NCBI GenBank assembly: GCA_009767595.1
Contig: VSDK01016457.1
Coordinates: forward strand, 213,137-277,136
Source of the DNA: Symbiodinium kawagutii
Taxonomy: Eukaryota > Sar > Dinophyceae > Suessiales > Symbiodiniaceae
Direction of reading: 5' to 3'
DNA: 64,000 nucleotides
Below the pieces are notes generated by a model that did no database searches, was not told where the DNA came from, and saw only the letters and a list, made by a program, of their open reading frames with translations. Positions 36,280-48,004 of this stretch are shown in pieces (within the stretch, counting starts at the first letter, position 1; each line of letters starts with the position of its first letter). Both the position numbers and the translations under genes were made by a program.

Positions 36280-37030
36280 CTGTGGCAGGCTAATCGGGAC
36301 AGAGTTTGAGTCTGCATCGCTGCTGAACAGCCTGTTGCAGCATGTTCGGGGCCAAGCTGCACAAGTCGCTGTATGCCATCAGCCATTTTGAAATCAGCCC
36401 ATCAGCAACATCCATTGACCAGTCTCAGTATTCAAACATGAACCAGTATCATTCAAAAATTGTTCATCAACCATGAACCGCAGTCGTGGGTAGTTGTCAA
36501 CGATGATTCAGCAACAGTGAAACACTGTTCTTTTGGTGGCGTTTGCTCTTCTAAACCACCATGTGGCCATCGGTCTGGTCATTTCCAGAGTGGACTACTA
36601 TTGTTTTTGTGATCTCTTGCAAACCATTCTCATGACCATTCTGGACATAGACAATACCATTCTGGACAAACCATTCTCATGACCATTCTCTGACCATCAC
36701 GAATCAATACCACCAATCAGCTGAACCAGTCATACCTGTAGAATCAACTCATTTGATTGGAACCACTTGATCAGCATCAGATGAACCAGTCATTGAACCT
36801 GTAGAAGTTCCAATATCAACAATCATGAGCCAATCACAACCAATATCATCAGCTGAACCAGTCATTCCATCATCAACTCATCGACCTGCAGAAGGTCCAT
36901 GGCTGCCGTGGCTGTCCATCGTCACGGAAGGGGGCCACTAAGGCGCTTCAACTCAGCAGCCCTGATGTGGTCTGAAGCCCAGGAGGATCCGGTGGATCCC
37001 CGGGGAGTGAATCTTATGAGATCTTGGAGG
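36280..37030. other. no gene; ACCATTCT/AACCAGTCAT short repeats
   Basis: Contains repeated CATTCTCATGACCATTCT and CAATATCA/AACCAGTCAT phrases. No open frame of note. Confidence 0.5.
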
Positions 37031-37038
37031 TTTAGTGA

Positions 37039-39138
37039 GTGCCCAATTTGACCTGATCATTAGTGAGTTTAGTGAGTTTAGTGCCCAATTTGACCTGATC
37101 ATTAGTGAGTTTAGTGAGTTTAGTGCCCAATTTGACCTGATCATTAGTGAGTTTAGTGAGTTTAGTGCCCAATTTGACCTGATCATTAGTGAGTTTAGTG
37201 AGTTTAGTGCCCAATTTGACCTGATCATTAGTGAGTTTAGTGAGTTTAGTGCCCAATTTGACCTGATCATTAGTGAGTTTAGTGAGTTTAGTGCCCAATT
37301 TGACCTGATCATTAGTGAGTTTAGTGAGTTTAGTGCCCAATTTGACCTGATCATTAGTGAGTTTAGTGAGTTTAGTGCCCAATTTGACCTGATCATTAGT
37401 GAGTTTAGTGAGTTTAGTGCCCAATTTGACCTGATCATTAGTGAGTTTAGTGAGTTTAGTGCCCAATTTGACCTGATCATTAGTGAGTTTAGTGAGTTTA
37501 GTGCCCAATTTGACCTGATCATTAGTGAGTTTAGTGAGTTTAGTGCCCAATTTGACCTGATCATTAGTGAGTTTAGTGAGTTTAGTGCCCAATTTGACCT
37601 GATCATTAGTGAGTTTAGTGAGTTTAGTGCCCAATTTGACCTGATCATTAGTGAGTTTAGTGAGTTTAGTGCCCAATTTGACCTGATCATTAGTGAGTTT
37701 AGTGAGTTTAGTGCCCAATTTGACCTGATCATTAGTGAGTTTAGTGAGTTTAGTGCCCAATTTGACCTGATCATTAGTGAGTTTAGTGAGTTTAGTGCCC
37801 AATTTGACCTGATCATTAGTGAGTTTAGTGAGTTTAGTGCCCAATTTGACCTGATCATTAGTGAGTTTAGTGAGTTTAGTGCCCAATTTGACCTGATCAT
37901 TAGTGAGTTTAGTGAGTTTAGTGCCCAATTTGACCTGATCATTAGTGAGTTTAGTGAGTTTAGTGCCCAATTTGACCTGATCATTAGTGAGTTTAGTGAG
38001 TTTAGTGCCCAATTTGACCTGATCATTAGTGAGTTTAGTGAGTTTAGTGCCCAATTTGACCTGATCATTAGTGAGTTTAGTGAGTTTAGTGCCCAATTTG
38101 ACCTGATCATTAGTGAGTTTAGTGAGTTTAGTGCCCAATTTGACCTGATCATTAGTGAGTTTAGTGAGTTTAGTGCCCAATTTGACCTGATCATTAGTGA
38201 GTTTAGTGAGTTTAGTGCCCAATTTGACCTGATCATTAGTGAGTTTAGTGAGTTTAGTGCCCAATTTGACCTGATCATTAGTGAGTTTAGTGAGTTTAGT
38301 GCCCAATTTGACCTGATCATTAGTGAGTTTAGTGAGTTTAGTGCCCAATTTGACCTGATCATTAGTGAGTTTAGTGAGTTTAGTGCCCAATTTGACCTGA
38401 TCATTAGTGAGTTTAGTGAGTTTAGTGCCCAATTTGACCTGATCATTAGTGAGTTTAGTGAGTTTAGTGCCCAATTTGACCTGATCATTAGTGAGTTTAG
38501 TGAGTTTAGTGCCCAATTTGACCTGATCATTAGTGAGTTTAGTGAGTTTAGTGCCCAATTTGACCTGATCATTAGTGAGTTTAGTGAGTTTAGTGCCCAA
38601 TTTGACCTGATCATTAGTGAGTTTAGTGAGTTTAGTGCCCAATTTGACCTGATCATTAGTGAGTTTAGTGAGTTTAGTGCCCAATTTGACCTGATCATTA
38701 GTGAGTTTAGTGAGTTTAGTGCCCAATTTGACCTGATCATTAGTGAGTTTAGTGAGTTTAGTGCCCAATTTGACCTGATCATTAGTGAGTTTAGTGAGTT
38801 TAGTGCCCAATTTGACCTGATCATTAGTGAGTTTAGTGAGTTTAGTGCCCAATTTGACCTGATCATTAGTGAGTTTAGTGAGTTTAGTGCCCAATTTGAC
38901 CTGATCATTAGTGAGTTTAGTGAGTTTAGTGCCCAATTTGACCTGATCATTAGTGAGTTTAGTGAGTTTAGTGCCCAATTTGACCTGATCATTAGTGAGT
39001 TTAGTGAGTTTAGTGCCCAATTTGACCTGATCATTAGTGAGTTTAGTGAGTTTAGTGCCCAATTTGACCTGATCATTAGTGAGTTTAGTGAGTTTAGTGC
39101 CCAATTTGACCTGATCATTAGCGAGTTTAGTGATTTTA
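37039..39138. repeat. 42-bp satellite, 50 tandem copies
   Basis: The unit starts GTGCCCAATTTGACCTGATC and ends with two GTGAGTTTA phrases. Copies begin at 37039 and every 42 bases until 39097. I see no internal variation across the first 49; only the last unit differs (ATTAGCGAG, TGATTTTA). Each unit holds one TGATCA palindrome. Because 42 is divisible by three and no frame has a stop, three frames stay open for about 700 codons; that is not evidence for a protein. A sharp break to unique sequence occurs at both ends. Confidence 0.98.
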
Positions 39139-39139
39139 G

Positions 39140-39550
39140 TCAGTTTAGTCACCATTGATTCCATTGATGGATTATCAACCGTTTCTTCGAGGTTATTCTA
39201 TCTATTATCAAGCCTACTCTACCATGCTTGACTATGATGAAACACTAACAAGTATTATTTATTTGCCATTCTGAATCATTAGCTATTTGATCAATATCAA
39301 GTGTGCAAACCCTTTGACTGCGTCAGCCGTTGATTATCGACGAGTCATTCTTTATTTAATCACCATCATTCCAATTGTTGACCACGATCAAGCACTATGA
39401 AATACTATGCACATCTCGTAACATCTACTTTTTGGACCTTGTTGGTATTTGTTGACCAACATCTATGAGCACTAAATACAATTAGCATCAGGCTGATAGA
39501 TGTTGATCAACAATTTAGTACTAATTGATGCGGGTCAACATCCACAAGCT
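39140..39550. other. no gene seen
   Basis: AT-rich unique sequence between the satellite and a MITE. ATCTATGAGCACTAAATACA and nearby words are partly repeated but nothing is codable. Confidence 0.45.
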
Positions 39551-39554
39551 ATCT

Positions 39555-39672
39555 GGCTGTGGGTCAAAACCCTGTACAGTTGGTTCTCCTATCATTAACC
39601 ATTGTTTTGCCTATGATTTGGTTGGTCATCATATTATAAGCCATTATTGATGGTTAATATTGACCCATAGCC
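39555..39672 (+). mobile_element. MITE family 1, copy 4 (118 bp)
   Basis: Begins GGCTGTGGGTCAAAACC and ends TTAATATTGACCCATAGCC, flanked by ATCT on both sides (39551-39554 and 39673-39676). Inserted 0.4 kb from the end of the satellite. Confidence 0.8.
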
Positions 39673-39705
39673 ATCTATAAGCACTACTGACCGCATTCGA
39701 CTCAG

Positions 39706-39839
39706 CGGTGACCAGCACCGTAACTCCTACTCAGGTTGAAGCGCTCTCGGGGCAGTGCTTGCAGCACTTGGACGCAGTCTTCTCGGCCTTAGGCAGCTGT
39801 GCTGTCGCCCGGTTGATCGAAGTGACCAGCAATTTAAAG
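39706..39839 (+). CDS. candidate exon, unknown protein
   Basis: After ATTCGACTCAG the frame reads VTSTVTPTQVEALSGQCLQH, LDAVFSALGSCAVARLIEV and TSNLK, ending at a GC donor (AAAG|GCACC). Helical and protein-like. A following AG|GTCTTC at 39999 opens SSFDEAWETAWNFAK, which may be the next exon. Confidence 0.45.
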
Positions 39840-40449
39840 GCACCTGACCTGCAAACATCTGCAAACCAAAGGTGCAGAGAGGTGAAGACATGTGAAGACA
39901 CCATGTATGCTGTGATTCTGTGATTCACCAGTTGATTCTTCGTTGGCAGCTGTGCAGTTGTGCATTGCCCTGCAGGTCTTCATTTGATGAGGCCTGGGAG
40001 ACCGCCTGGAATTTTGCGAAGTGATTGGAGCCGATTCCAACATCTTCAACATCACTTTTTTCGAGCTGGAGATCCATGGAGTTCCATATTCTTCTCATGA
40101 CTTTGTCCATTTTTTCATGACTTTGCATGGCAGCTCAAGCTCACCCCTGTATCATAGCTCTAAGATGCAATCCCTGGTCTGGCCAGTTTCTTCAAATGAC
40201 AACTCTGCTTCCAGAGCTTATAGCACTGACTATCTCAGAGCATGCTATCCCAGATCTCATGCTGACTATGACGGCCCGCTATCCCAGATAGCTCCTGACG
40301 TTGATAATACGTTTCCAACCACCCTCGGCCGACCAACGGACAGCTGCACAGGAGTGGTCAGGAAGCTGCAAGGGGGGGAGGCCAAGTTTTCTGAGCACCC
40401 TGTGATGACAAATTTCAATCATCAGAAGGGTTCAGTTTCAGGATGTTTA

Positions 40450-41700
40450 TCATGATGATATTTCATAAAGATAGAGATGACGTCTCCAGTTTCTCTTCTT
40501 GAAAGATCATAAAGATCGGACTGGAGACAACTAGAGAGCTTAAAATGCGTTCTTCCGCGCATTTTTTTACGATGGGAGCATTTTGCAACGCCAGGCAAGG
40601 GAGACACCTTGCACTTGAATGGGTGCTCCAGAGCTGTGGGTTCATCTAGCTGGATGCCTCCATAGCCAAAACTCTTTGACCGATAAGTTGGTGGCGACAG
40701 CATGTTGTAGCAGGCTTGCCATGTTGGTTAAGCAGTTGATTTTGAGCTGGGGATCGGGGAAGCGGCACGAGCATCTAGAAGCCACGATGGGAAAACCCTG
40801 AGCTGAACCAGGCAGACCCTGCGCAGGTACATCGTTCAAGAGCCTCTTGGGGCATTGCGGGTGGAAGTGGTCCAGATTATATCGGCACGCATCCCAGTGA
40901 CGGAATCGGTTGCTGATTTGCAGCAAAGGATTCACAGCTTCGTGGATTTTGCATGAAATATATTGTAATAATCATCTCATATATCATGTCACGTCATCTA
41001 CCATCATAAACAGGATCATAAACATGCAATCATGTAAGCAGACAACAAAACATGTATTAATCTGTTCATATAATCATATGATGAATGAATTGTAGTCCTA
41101 ATCATAATCATGATCAAATTATATAGTATCACATGATATCCTTATGTTTTTGGGTCTTTATTTTTGCCCACTGGTCTTCCATTGTTGGGATGCCTTCGCC
41201 CCGGTTTGAGAATCGGAAATCCATACATTGCCGGGATGGGCTCCGAAACTCCAGTGGATTTCTGGGGACGGGATCATCAACTCGCGTAGTAGTCGTTGGA
41301 AACGATTAGTTTCCCCCCCACTTAAATTATCACAAACCATTATCACTAATTAACAATCATCGTTGACCATGGTCGTTGACCCCTTTGATTAATGTTAACT
41401 ATTACCAATACTCAGCTTGATTCACCACTGATGATCGATTCTCATGATCTTTTGTTCATTACATATCCCTAGATTAGCCATGTTTATTCACTGTCAACCA
41501 TTAACAATTATTATGATTCACCATTACCCTTGTTTTTGCTCCATCAATCACCAACAGCTATCTATTAATCATCAACAACCATTAATCATCAACAGCCATT
41601 AATCATCAACAACCATTAATCATCAAGCGTTTTATTAATCCCTTATTAATCACCACTATTGTATTCCTCAGCATCACCGCGTATCCCTGTGCCTGTGCGC
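40450..41700. other. no gene seen; ATCAACAACCATTAA repeats
   Basis: Short frames only. From 41560 to 41640 the phrase CATTAATCATCAACA is repeated about four times. Confidence 0.4.
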
Positions 41701-41713
41701 ATCAACCCACACG

Positions 41714-41850
41714 ATGGCGCGGCAAGCGCTTGGTCGCTTGCATGGCATGGAATTCCAGCGAGGTTCTTTCGCGTTTGGTACCGGAGCGTTTGTTGCCACT
41801 GGTGAAGCCAGCGGTGCTCCCGGACGGGGGTTTGGTAGGGGTAGCCGGGT
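41714..41850 (+). CDS. candidate exon, strand undecided
   Basis: The plus frame starts ATG and reads MARQALGRLHGMEFQRGSFA with a Gly-rich tail GAPGRGFGRGSR. The minus frame (PVATNAPVPNAKEPRWNSMP) is equally open. A GC-rich island in AT-rich surroundings. Confidence 0.3.
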
Positions 41851-42423
41851 AGCAAGGGACATATTCAGTGGTACTGGATGGTACTGGCAAGTGATGCTGG
41901 TAAGGACATATTATCATTATGGCACTGGAAAGTGTATACCAATCTGATGGTATGGGTTACATGGCGGTGCAGTTTGTGATGCTTCATGGTCAGTGGTGCA
42001 GTTAGTGATGGTTAATGATGATCGGGAATGGTTGATGGTGCGCAATGATGGCTTAATGGTGAAGACATGTAAAGACTACTATGGTTTGTCACGCTTGATA
42101 CCAAAATAATTGCTATTGATAGTTGCTTTCACTTCATGATGCAGTTCATGATGCTGTTTGATGTCCATTGCTACTGGTTCACAATGGATTTTCGCCCAGT
42201 GACCCCGGTGATATTACCATCAGTAAGCGTTGTGCTTTTCCACCCAAAGGTTGGTGGCGGTGAGCTTTCCTGCCCTTTTGCGGATGTTCATGGCCAGTCG
42301 GTCTTGGCAAAAGGTGTGACTGGTTTACATGGTTTACTCAGATATCTCAGTTGTGATCGAAGTGTTTGACAACTCTGAGAAGCCCGTTAGAGAATCCCCG
42401 ATGAATAGGTTCAATGCCAATCA

Positions 42424-42639
42424 TTGTCAACCATCATGTATCAATCATTGCGAATCAATGCCAAGCATTGTTTTGCCACCTGGAATTTCTGGGCGAATGG
42501 AAAGTGGGAAGGGATTGTGGTTCAAGAATCAACAATGAGCAGCACCGATGAGCAACAGGTTGCCACAAGTTTCGACGATGGGCAACATTTGGCTGGCTAC
42601 TGTATCGACCACCTTTTCTCCAGCCATTCCAGGCATTGA
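42424..42639 (+). CDS. candidate exon, unknown protein
   Basis: Reads NAKHCFATWNFWANGKWEGI, VVQESTMSSTDEQQVATSFD and DGQHLAGYCIDHLFSS before a stop. No family recognised. Confidence 0.3.
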   Translation: MSTIMYQSLRINAKHCFATWNFWANGKWEGIVVQESTMSSTDEQQVATSFDDGQHLAGYCIDHLFSSHSRH

Positions 42640-43139
42640 TTGAAGCGTAATTTGCATCGCAATTCCTTTGCTGCGCGCAGGTATGGAATGCTCTTGCCAA
42701 ATGGTTCTTCATGTACAGATGCAATCACATTTTTCAGGCGGGGTGCGACACACCTGTGGCTGTGACATATTTTCGCGCTGCTGTGGGTGTTTGTCTACTG
42801 GGCGGACGGATTGGCAAGGGCCAAGCAAGTTAGGATGTGTGGAGCCCTTGAATTGATAATCAAGACATCGTGTGGAAATCCGTATTGGCAAGTCCACCAC
42901 GTTTGATGGTCATTCAACATGCTTAAACTGCTGGTAGAGCTGGATCTCCCACTATGATCAACCATCATACATGACATTCCCTACTATTGTCGATGATCGC
43001 CCCCCCCAAAAGTTCACCATTCTTGAACAGGAACGATAAACTCCAGACATAGATCGGTCCCCCTGACATACTTGGTGAGCTTGATATGTGCATAAAATCT
43101 TGCTTCAACTGGTGCAAAATGGTGCCAGACCGTCCTGAT

Positions 43140-43830
43140 CATTCCATCCGTGCCAGGCTGCCTGCAGCAAGCTTTGGGTTCAAGTGATCCACTACGGGAG
43201 TGCTGCTGCCTGACTTGAGCCGCGCAGTGGGATTATCCCGTTGCATGGCGTAGCACCCAGAAATGTCGTCCGCTTCCCCAAGAAACGAATGGTCAATGGC
43301 CGTTAAATTGTTGGTAGGTAATATTTCTAGGAACCTTGTGACCATGTGTGTTTCTGAGATAATTGGGAATTTATGCGCCAATCTCATAGTTCTCAGTACA
43401 TCTCAGTACTGATTGCAGAGCCATGCAGGCCCTGTAGCTGGTCCTGGGCTGATGACAGGTCCAGAGCTGCAGTATCACATCTTCATGAGCCTGCGGCTCT
43501 TTGCAGGCGACGATGGATCGATGGATCAAGTCGAGACACAGCTGGATCGACAAACGGATTCCTTTCGACACCTTGACTAGCTCTTGGTTTCAAACATTTT
43601 CTATTTTCACTAGTAATCATTTACGAATGGTTGGTTGAGTGGTCCAAGGTTACCAAGGTTGCTGACTGGGATCAACCCATGCGTAGCCACCATGACACTC
43701 ATTTTCAGTGCGGTCAATGATGTTGATAACCCCAGCATCACAAGCATGAAGCTTTGGGTAACCATCACTGGGGTACACCATGGCTTTGAATCCCAAATCG
43801 TTGGCATAAGCTGATAGGCTATCTTTGTTG
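43140..43830 (-). CDS. gene G: partial gene, possible DDE-transposase relic
   Basis: Exon 43830-~43663 reads NKDSLSAYANDLGFKAMVYP, SDGYPKLHACDAGVINIIDR and ENECHGGYAWVDPSQ. Exon 43571-43410 (AG|GTG start, GT donor, phase 0 at both ends) reads VSKGIRLSIQLCLDLIHRSI, VACKEPQAHEDVILQLWTCH and QPRTSYRACMALQS. A third stretch ending about 43140 reads ADDISGCYAMQRDNPTARLK. The MVYPSDGYPKLHACDAG block loosely resembles the region around a catalytic Asp in Tc1/mariner-like dinoflagellate proteins; that is a guess. Upstream exons not found. Confidence 0.4.
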
Positions 43831-44343
43831 CTGAAAAGCCGCTTACCCCCCACTAACCATGATGATTCGTTATCATTAACCATTTAGCAATCCCCAAATT
43901 TGCTGATTGAACAGCAGAAAGGGAAGATGTTCGAGGCATCGTCAACAGCATCCAGACCAGATGACTGACCTTGATCGAACTTGATCAAACTGCCACAGTT
44001 GGGTCCATTAGCTAAATGACCACCATCAGTAGTTCACAATGACTTGCTGACCATTATGAACCATTGGTGATCATCATTGACCAACATTTGCCATAAATAT
44101 CTCCAGAATTTGAATGCCAGACATTTGAATATAGAAATTAATATCAACTTGATTAAACACTACAAATTTATCTCCAGAATGTACACAATTATTTTTCTCA
44201 AAGTGTTGATAAGATGAGGGACTGATGACAGATATCAACAGACTCACGAGGTGCAACCATCAGCCGTGCCCATTGGGAGGTCTATGCGATGCCATTCTCA
44301 CTGAGGGCACTTGTGGGGTCCCGTACCACGTGGTTTTTGGGTT

Positions 44344-44494
44344 CCGCGGTACCAGGGGGTGGAACCCAACCAGAGCAACATCCATTGTTTTGGAACGAAA
44401 AAACTGGCAATGCCTACCACGACGAAGGGGTAGACAGGATAGACAGTGTGAAAGAATTTGCAGTGATCAAGCGACCAGAAACTGTGCATTTTTA
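44344..44494 (+). CDS. candidate terminal exon, unknown protein
   Basis: Reads GGGTQPEQHPLFWNEKTGNA, YHDEGVDRIDSVKEFAVIKR and PETVHF, then a stop. The minus frame is open but hydrophobic and less convincing. Confidence 0.3.
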
Positions 44495-45070
44495 GCTTGC
44501 AGCTTAAACTTTGACCCATTTGTATTGCCGTTTTTCTGAAACTGTTTTTATTCAAACAGTCATAGAATGTCTTAGATATGAGGCGATTTGATGCAAGATA
44601 TACGTTCGTGGTCCTTGGTTCTGCAAAGTATGCATCATTAATGTCGAGCTGGACCTTTGTAAGTCGACATGTCTTTCTTCGAATGTGTCTCTCTTTGATT
44701 TTGAATGTAATGAAGAAAAGTACAGAGTCTTAATGATTGCCAGGATCGATGGCATAATTTGGAACCCGAAACGAGATGCCTGCACCCTAGACGTGATGGG
44801 GAGGAACAGCCAGGGAAACATTTGCCACTTGTCGTTCTTGTGACTGTGACTAGTCCAGGTAGTACCTTGTTAAGGTACCTGCTTGTACACACATACAGAC
44901 AAATAGACATACAGAAATACACCCAGGAATGGACAGATGAAATACTGTGCCAACATATTATCCATCCTCGTACCTGCACGTAGATTTTGCTGCATTGATG
45001 GTAGAGTCGAGGGTGCTAAGCTATGCTGATGTCATTCCAGGAACGTCAACAAACGTCACCGTCAGAGGAG

Positions 45071-45114
45071 ATGCCATGCATATGCCATGCATATGCCATG
45101 CATATGCCATGCAT
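45071..45114. repeat. ATGCCATGCAT 11-bp repeat, four copies
   Basis: Four head-to-tail copies, each carrying a palindromic ATGCAT. Confidence 0.95.
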
Positions 45115-45142
45115 ATTGCGGATTGATCACTGGCACTGAGGC

Positions 45143-45240
45143 GATTCAAGCAGAGTTGAGAAGCGGCAGGCAGCGGGGCAATGCGGGGCAGTGGCTTGCC
45201 GTGGCTGCTGTGGGTTTGGCGGCTGCTACCACCAGCCAGG
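45143..45240 (+). CDS. candidate exon, possible hydrophobic segment
   Basis: Reads EAIQAELRSGRQRGNAGQW then LAVAAVGLAAATTSQ and ends at CAG|GTCACAAC, a GT donor. The Ala/Val/Leu run is long enough to be a membrane segment or signal anchor. Confidence 0.3.
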
Positions 45241-45340
45241 TCACAACTTGCCAAACACGGCATCCTGGGGGCCTGGGCGCAATTGCACCGAGCTCAGAAA
45301 CGGAATTCTGCGAGTTCAATGCAGTGATGAGAGGTAAAAA

Positions 45341-45370
45341 AGATGTGAAAAGATGTGAAAAGATGTGAAA
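45341..45370. repeat. AGATGTGAAA decamer, three copies
   Basis: Three exact copies in tandem, flanked by AAAAA and AGTAG. Confidence 0.95.
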
Positions 45371-46093
45371 AGTAGTCAAGAAACAGTAGCTCCGTAGCTT
45401 GATCATGATGGGCGATTGGTCTTGTTCTTGGTGATTAATCACGGGTAAGTGTCAGGGATTATGCGCTGCCTGTGCTTGAGAAGCTTTTTCATGAACTCAC
45501 GAAAGTGTGTACAAAAGCATAGCGATGTGTTGTACATGTCAATTTTGTTGCACCTAGTATCAAACATACGCACTTACTGAAATGTCCAGTAGCTTCTAAT
45601 AGCTTTATAGATTTTTCAAGATCTTCATAGATCTTTTGAGATCTTTTGATTCTATTCTCTAATTATATATAGAGAGTATTCATCATAGATTTTTGTAGTA
45701 TGGATTATTTGATCGGTGCCTGCACGCGAAAACTCACGCAACACTTCCCTAGCAGCCCATCGATGCGCAAACTCTTTCAAAAACTCTGCGGCAGCTACTG
45801 AGAAGCACATCACGCAGTGGCACGGCACAGAAGTATGGCGAAACCAAATTGCGTAATTAATGAGAGGTCGATAGTGACAGCCTGGTAAGACTAGTGGTTC
45901 TATTATTGTTGTTATTATCATTACCACTATCATTTTATTACCACTATAATGCATTATTGTTTTTATTGTCATTATATATTATTATGTGTGTTTAGAATCA
46001 TTTATCCTATTAGAGATGATAATGTAATAGATTACTATTTTTGGTTCATGACTACTATAGAGACTATTGTAATAGAGCTGTGGTGGTTAATAA

Positions 46094-46187
46094 ACAGCTG
46101 GACCTCCTGCGTCGCTGGAAGTTTTCAGAGGTTCTTGTGGTCCGAGCACTCGCAGATGCAACCACGGAGAGAGCCCAGGCGGGGACG
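46094..46187 (+). CDS. candidate exon, unknown protein
   Basis: After AATAAACAG the frame reads LDLLRRWKFSEVLVVRALAD then ATTERAQAGTL, ending near a GT. Convincing amphipathic protein sequence, but no partner recognised. Confidence 0.4.
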
Positions 46188-46216
46188 CTGTTGATGTTTC
46201 GTGGTACTCCAGATAT

Positions 46217-46334
46217 GGTTGTGGGTCAAAATTGGGCATCCGTGCCTCCAAAACCAGTGGTTTATCATAGATTTGAAATGATTTGAATAGATTTCCATGG
46301 CCATATTGGGGCTTGATGATTCTGACCCATACCC
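46217..46334. mobile_element. possible distant MITE family 1 member
   Basis: Starts GGTTGTGGGTCAAAATTGGG and ends TGATTCTGACCCATACCC; the ends match the TGGGTCAA core of family 1 and the length (118 bp) fits. The flanks ATAT and ACAT do not make a clean duplication. Confidence 0.35.
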
Positions 46335-46439
46335 ACATGGGAAGACCAAAAGGAAGCACTTGTTTTACGGCAGATTTTCCTGGTTCATCCTGATTCACAG
46401 AATGGAATGGCTCATCTCAATACATAATCAATGATTGGA

Positions 46440-46560
46440 ATGGCATGGATGCGTAGAGCCATGCATCAAGCCACCTTTCGCCGTTTGCTGGAGAGACCAC
46501 CTGAAGTGTGGCAACAAGCCTTAAGAGAGCTCGGTCGTCTTCCGAGAATTTGCAATGGAC
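46440..46560 (+). CDS. candidate exon, unknown protein
   Basis: Reads MAWMRRAMHQATFRRLLERP then PEVWQQALRELGRLPRICNG. Strongly helical and charged; the minus frame is weaker. It lies 250 bp after the exon candidate at 46094 on the same strand and could join it. Confidence 0.4.
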
Positions 46561-47819
46561 TAAGCTTGGGAATCTATGGATTTTTCTGTTCTTATAGAAA
46601 CTGTGACTCAGATTCAAAAGGTGGTAATGAGTTGGTTTGGCTCTCTTTCCATTTGCGTTTGGTTATGCTGCTACAAGAGGCTACTACAGGGTACGATACG
46701 CGTTTGTCTCATGCAAGACACAGTGACATGTTTCAACAGTATCCAAACATCCTATACAATTTGATACCTTGGGCAATATGGATATGCAACCTTGATGTCG
46801 CCGGAAATGATTGGTGCCCTTGGGATATCAATCCAGATCAGGGCATGACCAAGCATTCATAGGAATTCACATGTACTGTTCCCAGGCACCACATCCCAAT
46901 CCATTGGTCATCCACCTACCCACCTGCCATGGTTTGCCAGATTGCTCATTGCCTACACTGCCTTTTGCATACTGCATTTGTGTTTTGGGCAGGGCTGGAA
47001 CATGATTTTGTATGGGTGGTTGTTGGTTGTGTGTATTCTGTTTTTTGACAATATAATACAATATACATACATATAGATTTATATGGTGCTTCTTCTATAA
47101 GTCGGTACGTGCATGTATTATTCACCTTAATTGATATGCTATTGTATCTGAGAATCATATTCAGTTACAAGATCTTCCAATACATACTATTTGTATCTAT
47201 GATAGATATACCGAAAATACGATATATATATATATATATACACATATGTAATTTGAAGACAAGATAATTTTGGACAAAATGCTATAGTATCCGACGCATA
47301 TACTGTCCACAAACAATGATGTTGGGTAAATCCCCTCCTTCGCCAGTGAGAAATTGGCACCAGGGACGTAGCGAGCGTCGGCCGCTGGCTGAAAAGCCGC
47401 CAGAGACGCAGGCGCTTCAGAGGTCCAAGTACCAAAGTATTCATCTCCATGATGTCCCTTGTGCATAGTACATCCATAGATTAATATGTTGAAATTGTGT
47501 GTATATATATATATATACATACTATAGTGCATTTGATATGTAGACTATGATTTTTGCGTGGCCATCCGGGGGTACCTCAATCTTGAACACAACGACTATT
47601 CGCTCTGGCGGTTTTGGTTGTTGATTTTGGGTGACACAAACAATCCAGGAGTGTTAACATTGATTGGAGGGAAGGGACCCGGAGAACCTGGACTCTCTTC
47701 CCAGCCCTGAAAATCAAGCAATAGGACACAATAAGTCACTAATGAAATGAGAAGATAACGTTTCTCCAGTCCCGTTCGAGTTTGAATTAAACAAGTCTGT
47801 CTTTAGAAGGATCACCAGG

Positions 47820-47910
47820 GTGTGTGAAGATCATATCGAACCACCAGCGCCCCAGCTACGCCGAAGAGGTCTTGGCATCCAAAGAAATCAAGGTCCAGGA
47901 CTGGCTCACG
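47820..47910 (+). CDS. candidate exon, unknown protein
   Basis: Reads CVKIISNHQRPSYAEEVLAS then KEIKVQDWLT, with an AG before and a GT donor (ACG|GTGATG) after. No family recognised. Confidence 0.4.
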
Positions 47911-48004
47911 GTGATGACACCAGCACTTGTTGATTCAGAATCTAGACCATAGAATGTTGGACATAAGATTGTAATAGGAATCACTTGTCTGTTTGACACT
48001 GGAC

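Noticed and set aside
37039..39138. CRISPR-like array
   Set aside because: Units are contiguous and identical, with no unique spacers, in a eukaryotic sequence.
36953..39164. Three open frames of about 710 residues across the 42-bp satellite
   Set aside because: A perfect repeat of 42 bases with no stop in a frame is open for its whole length by arithmetic. Open frames exist on both strands and end where the repeat ends.
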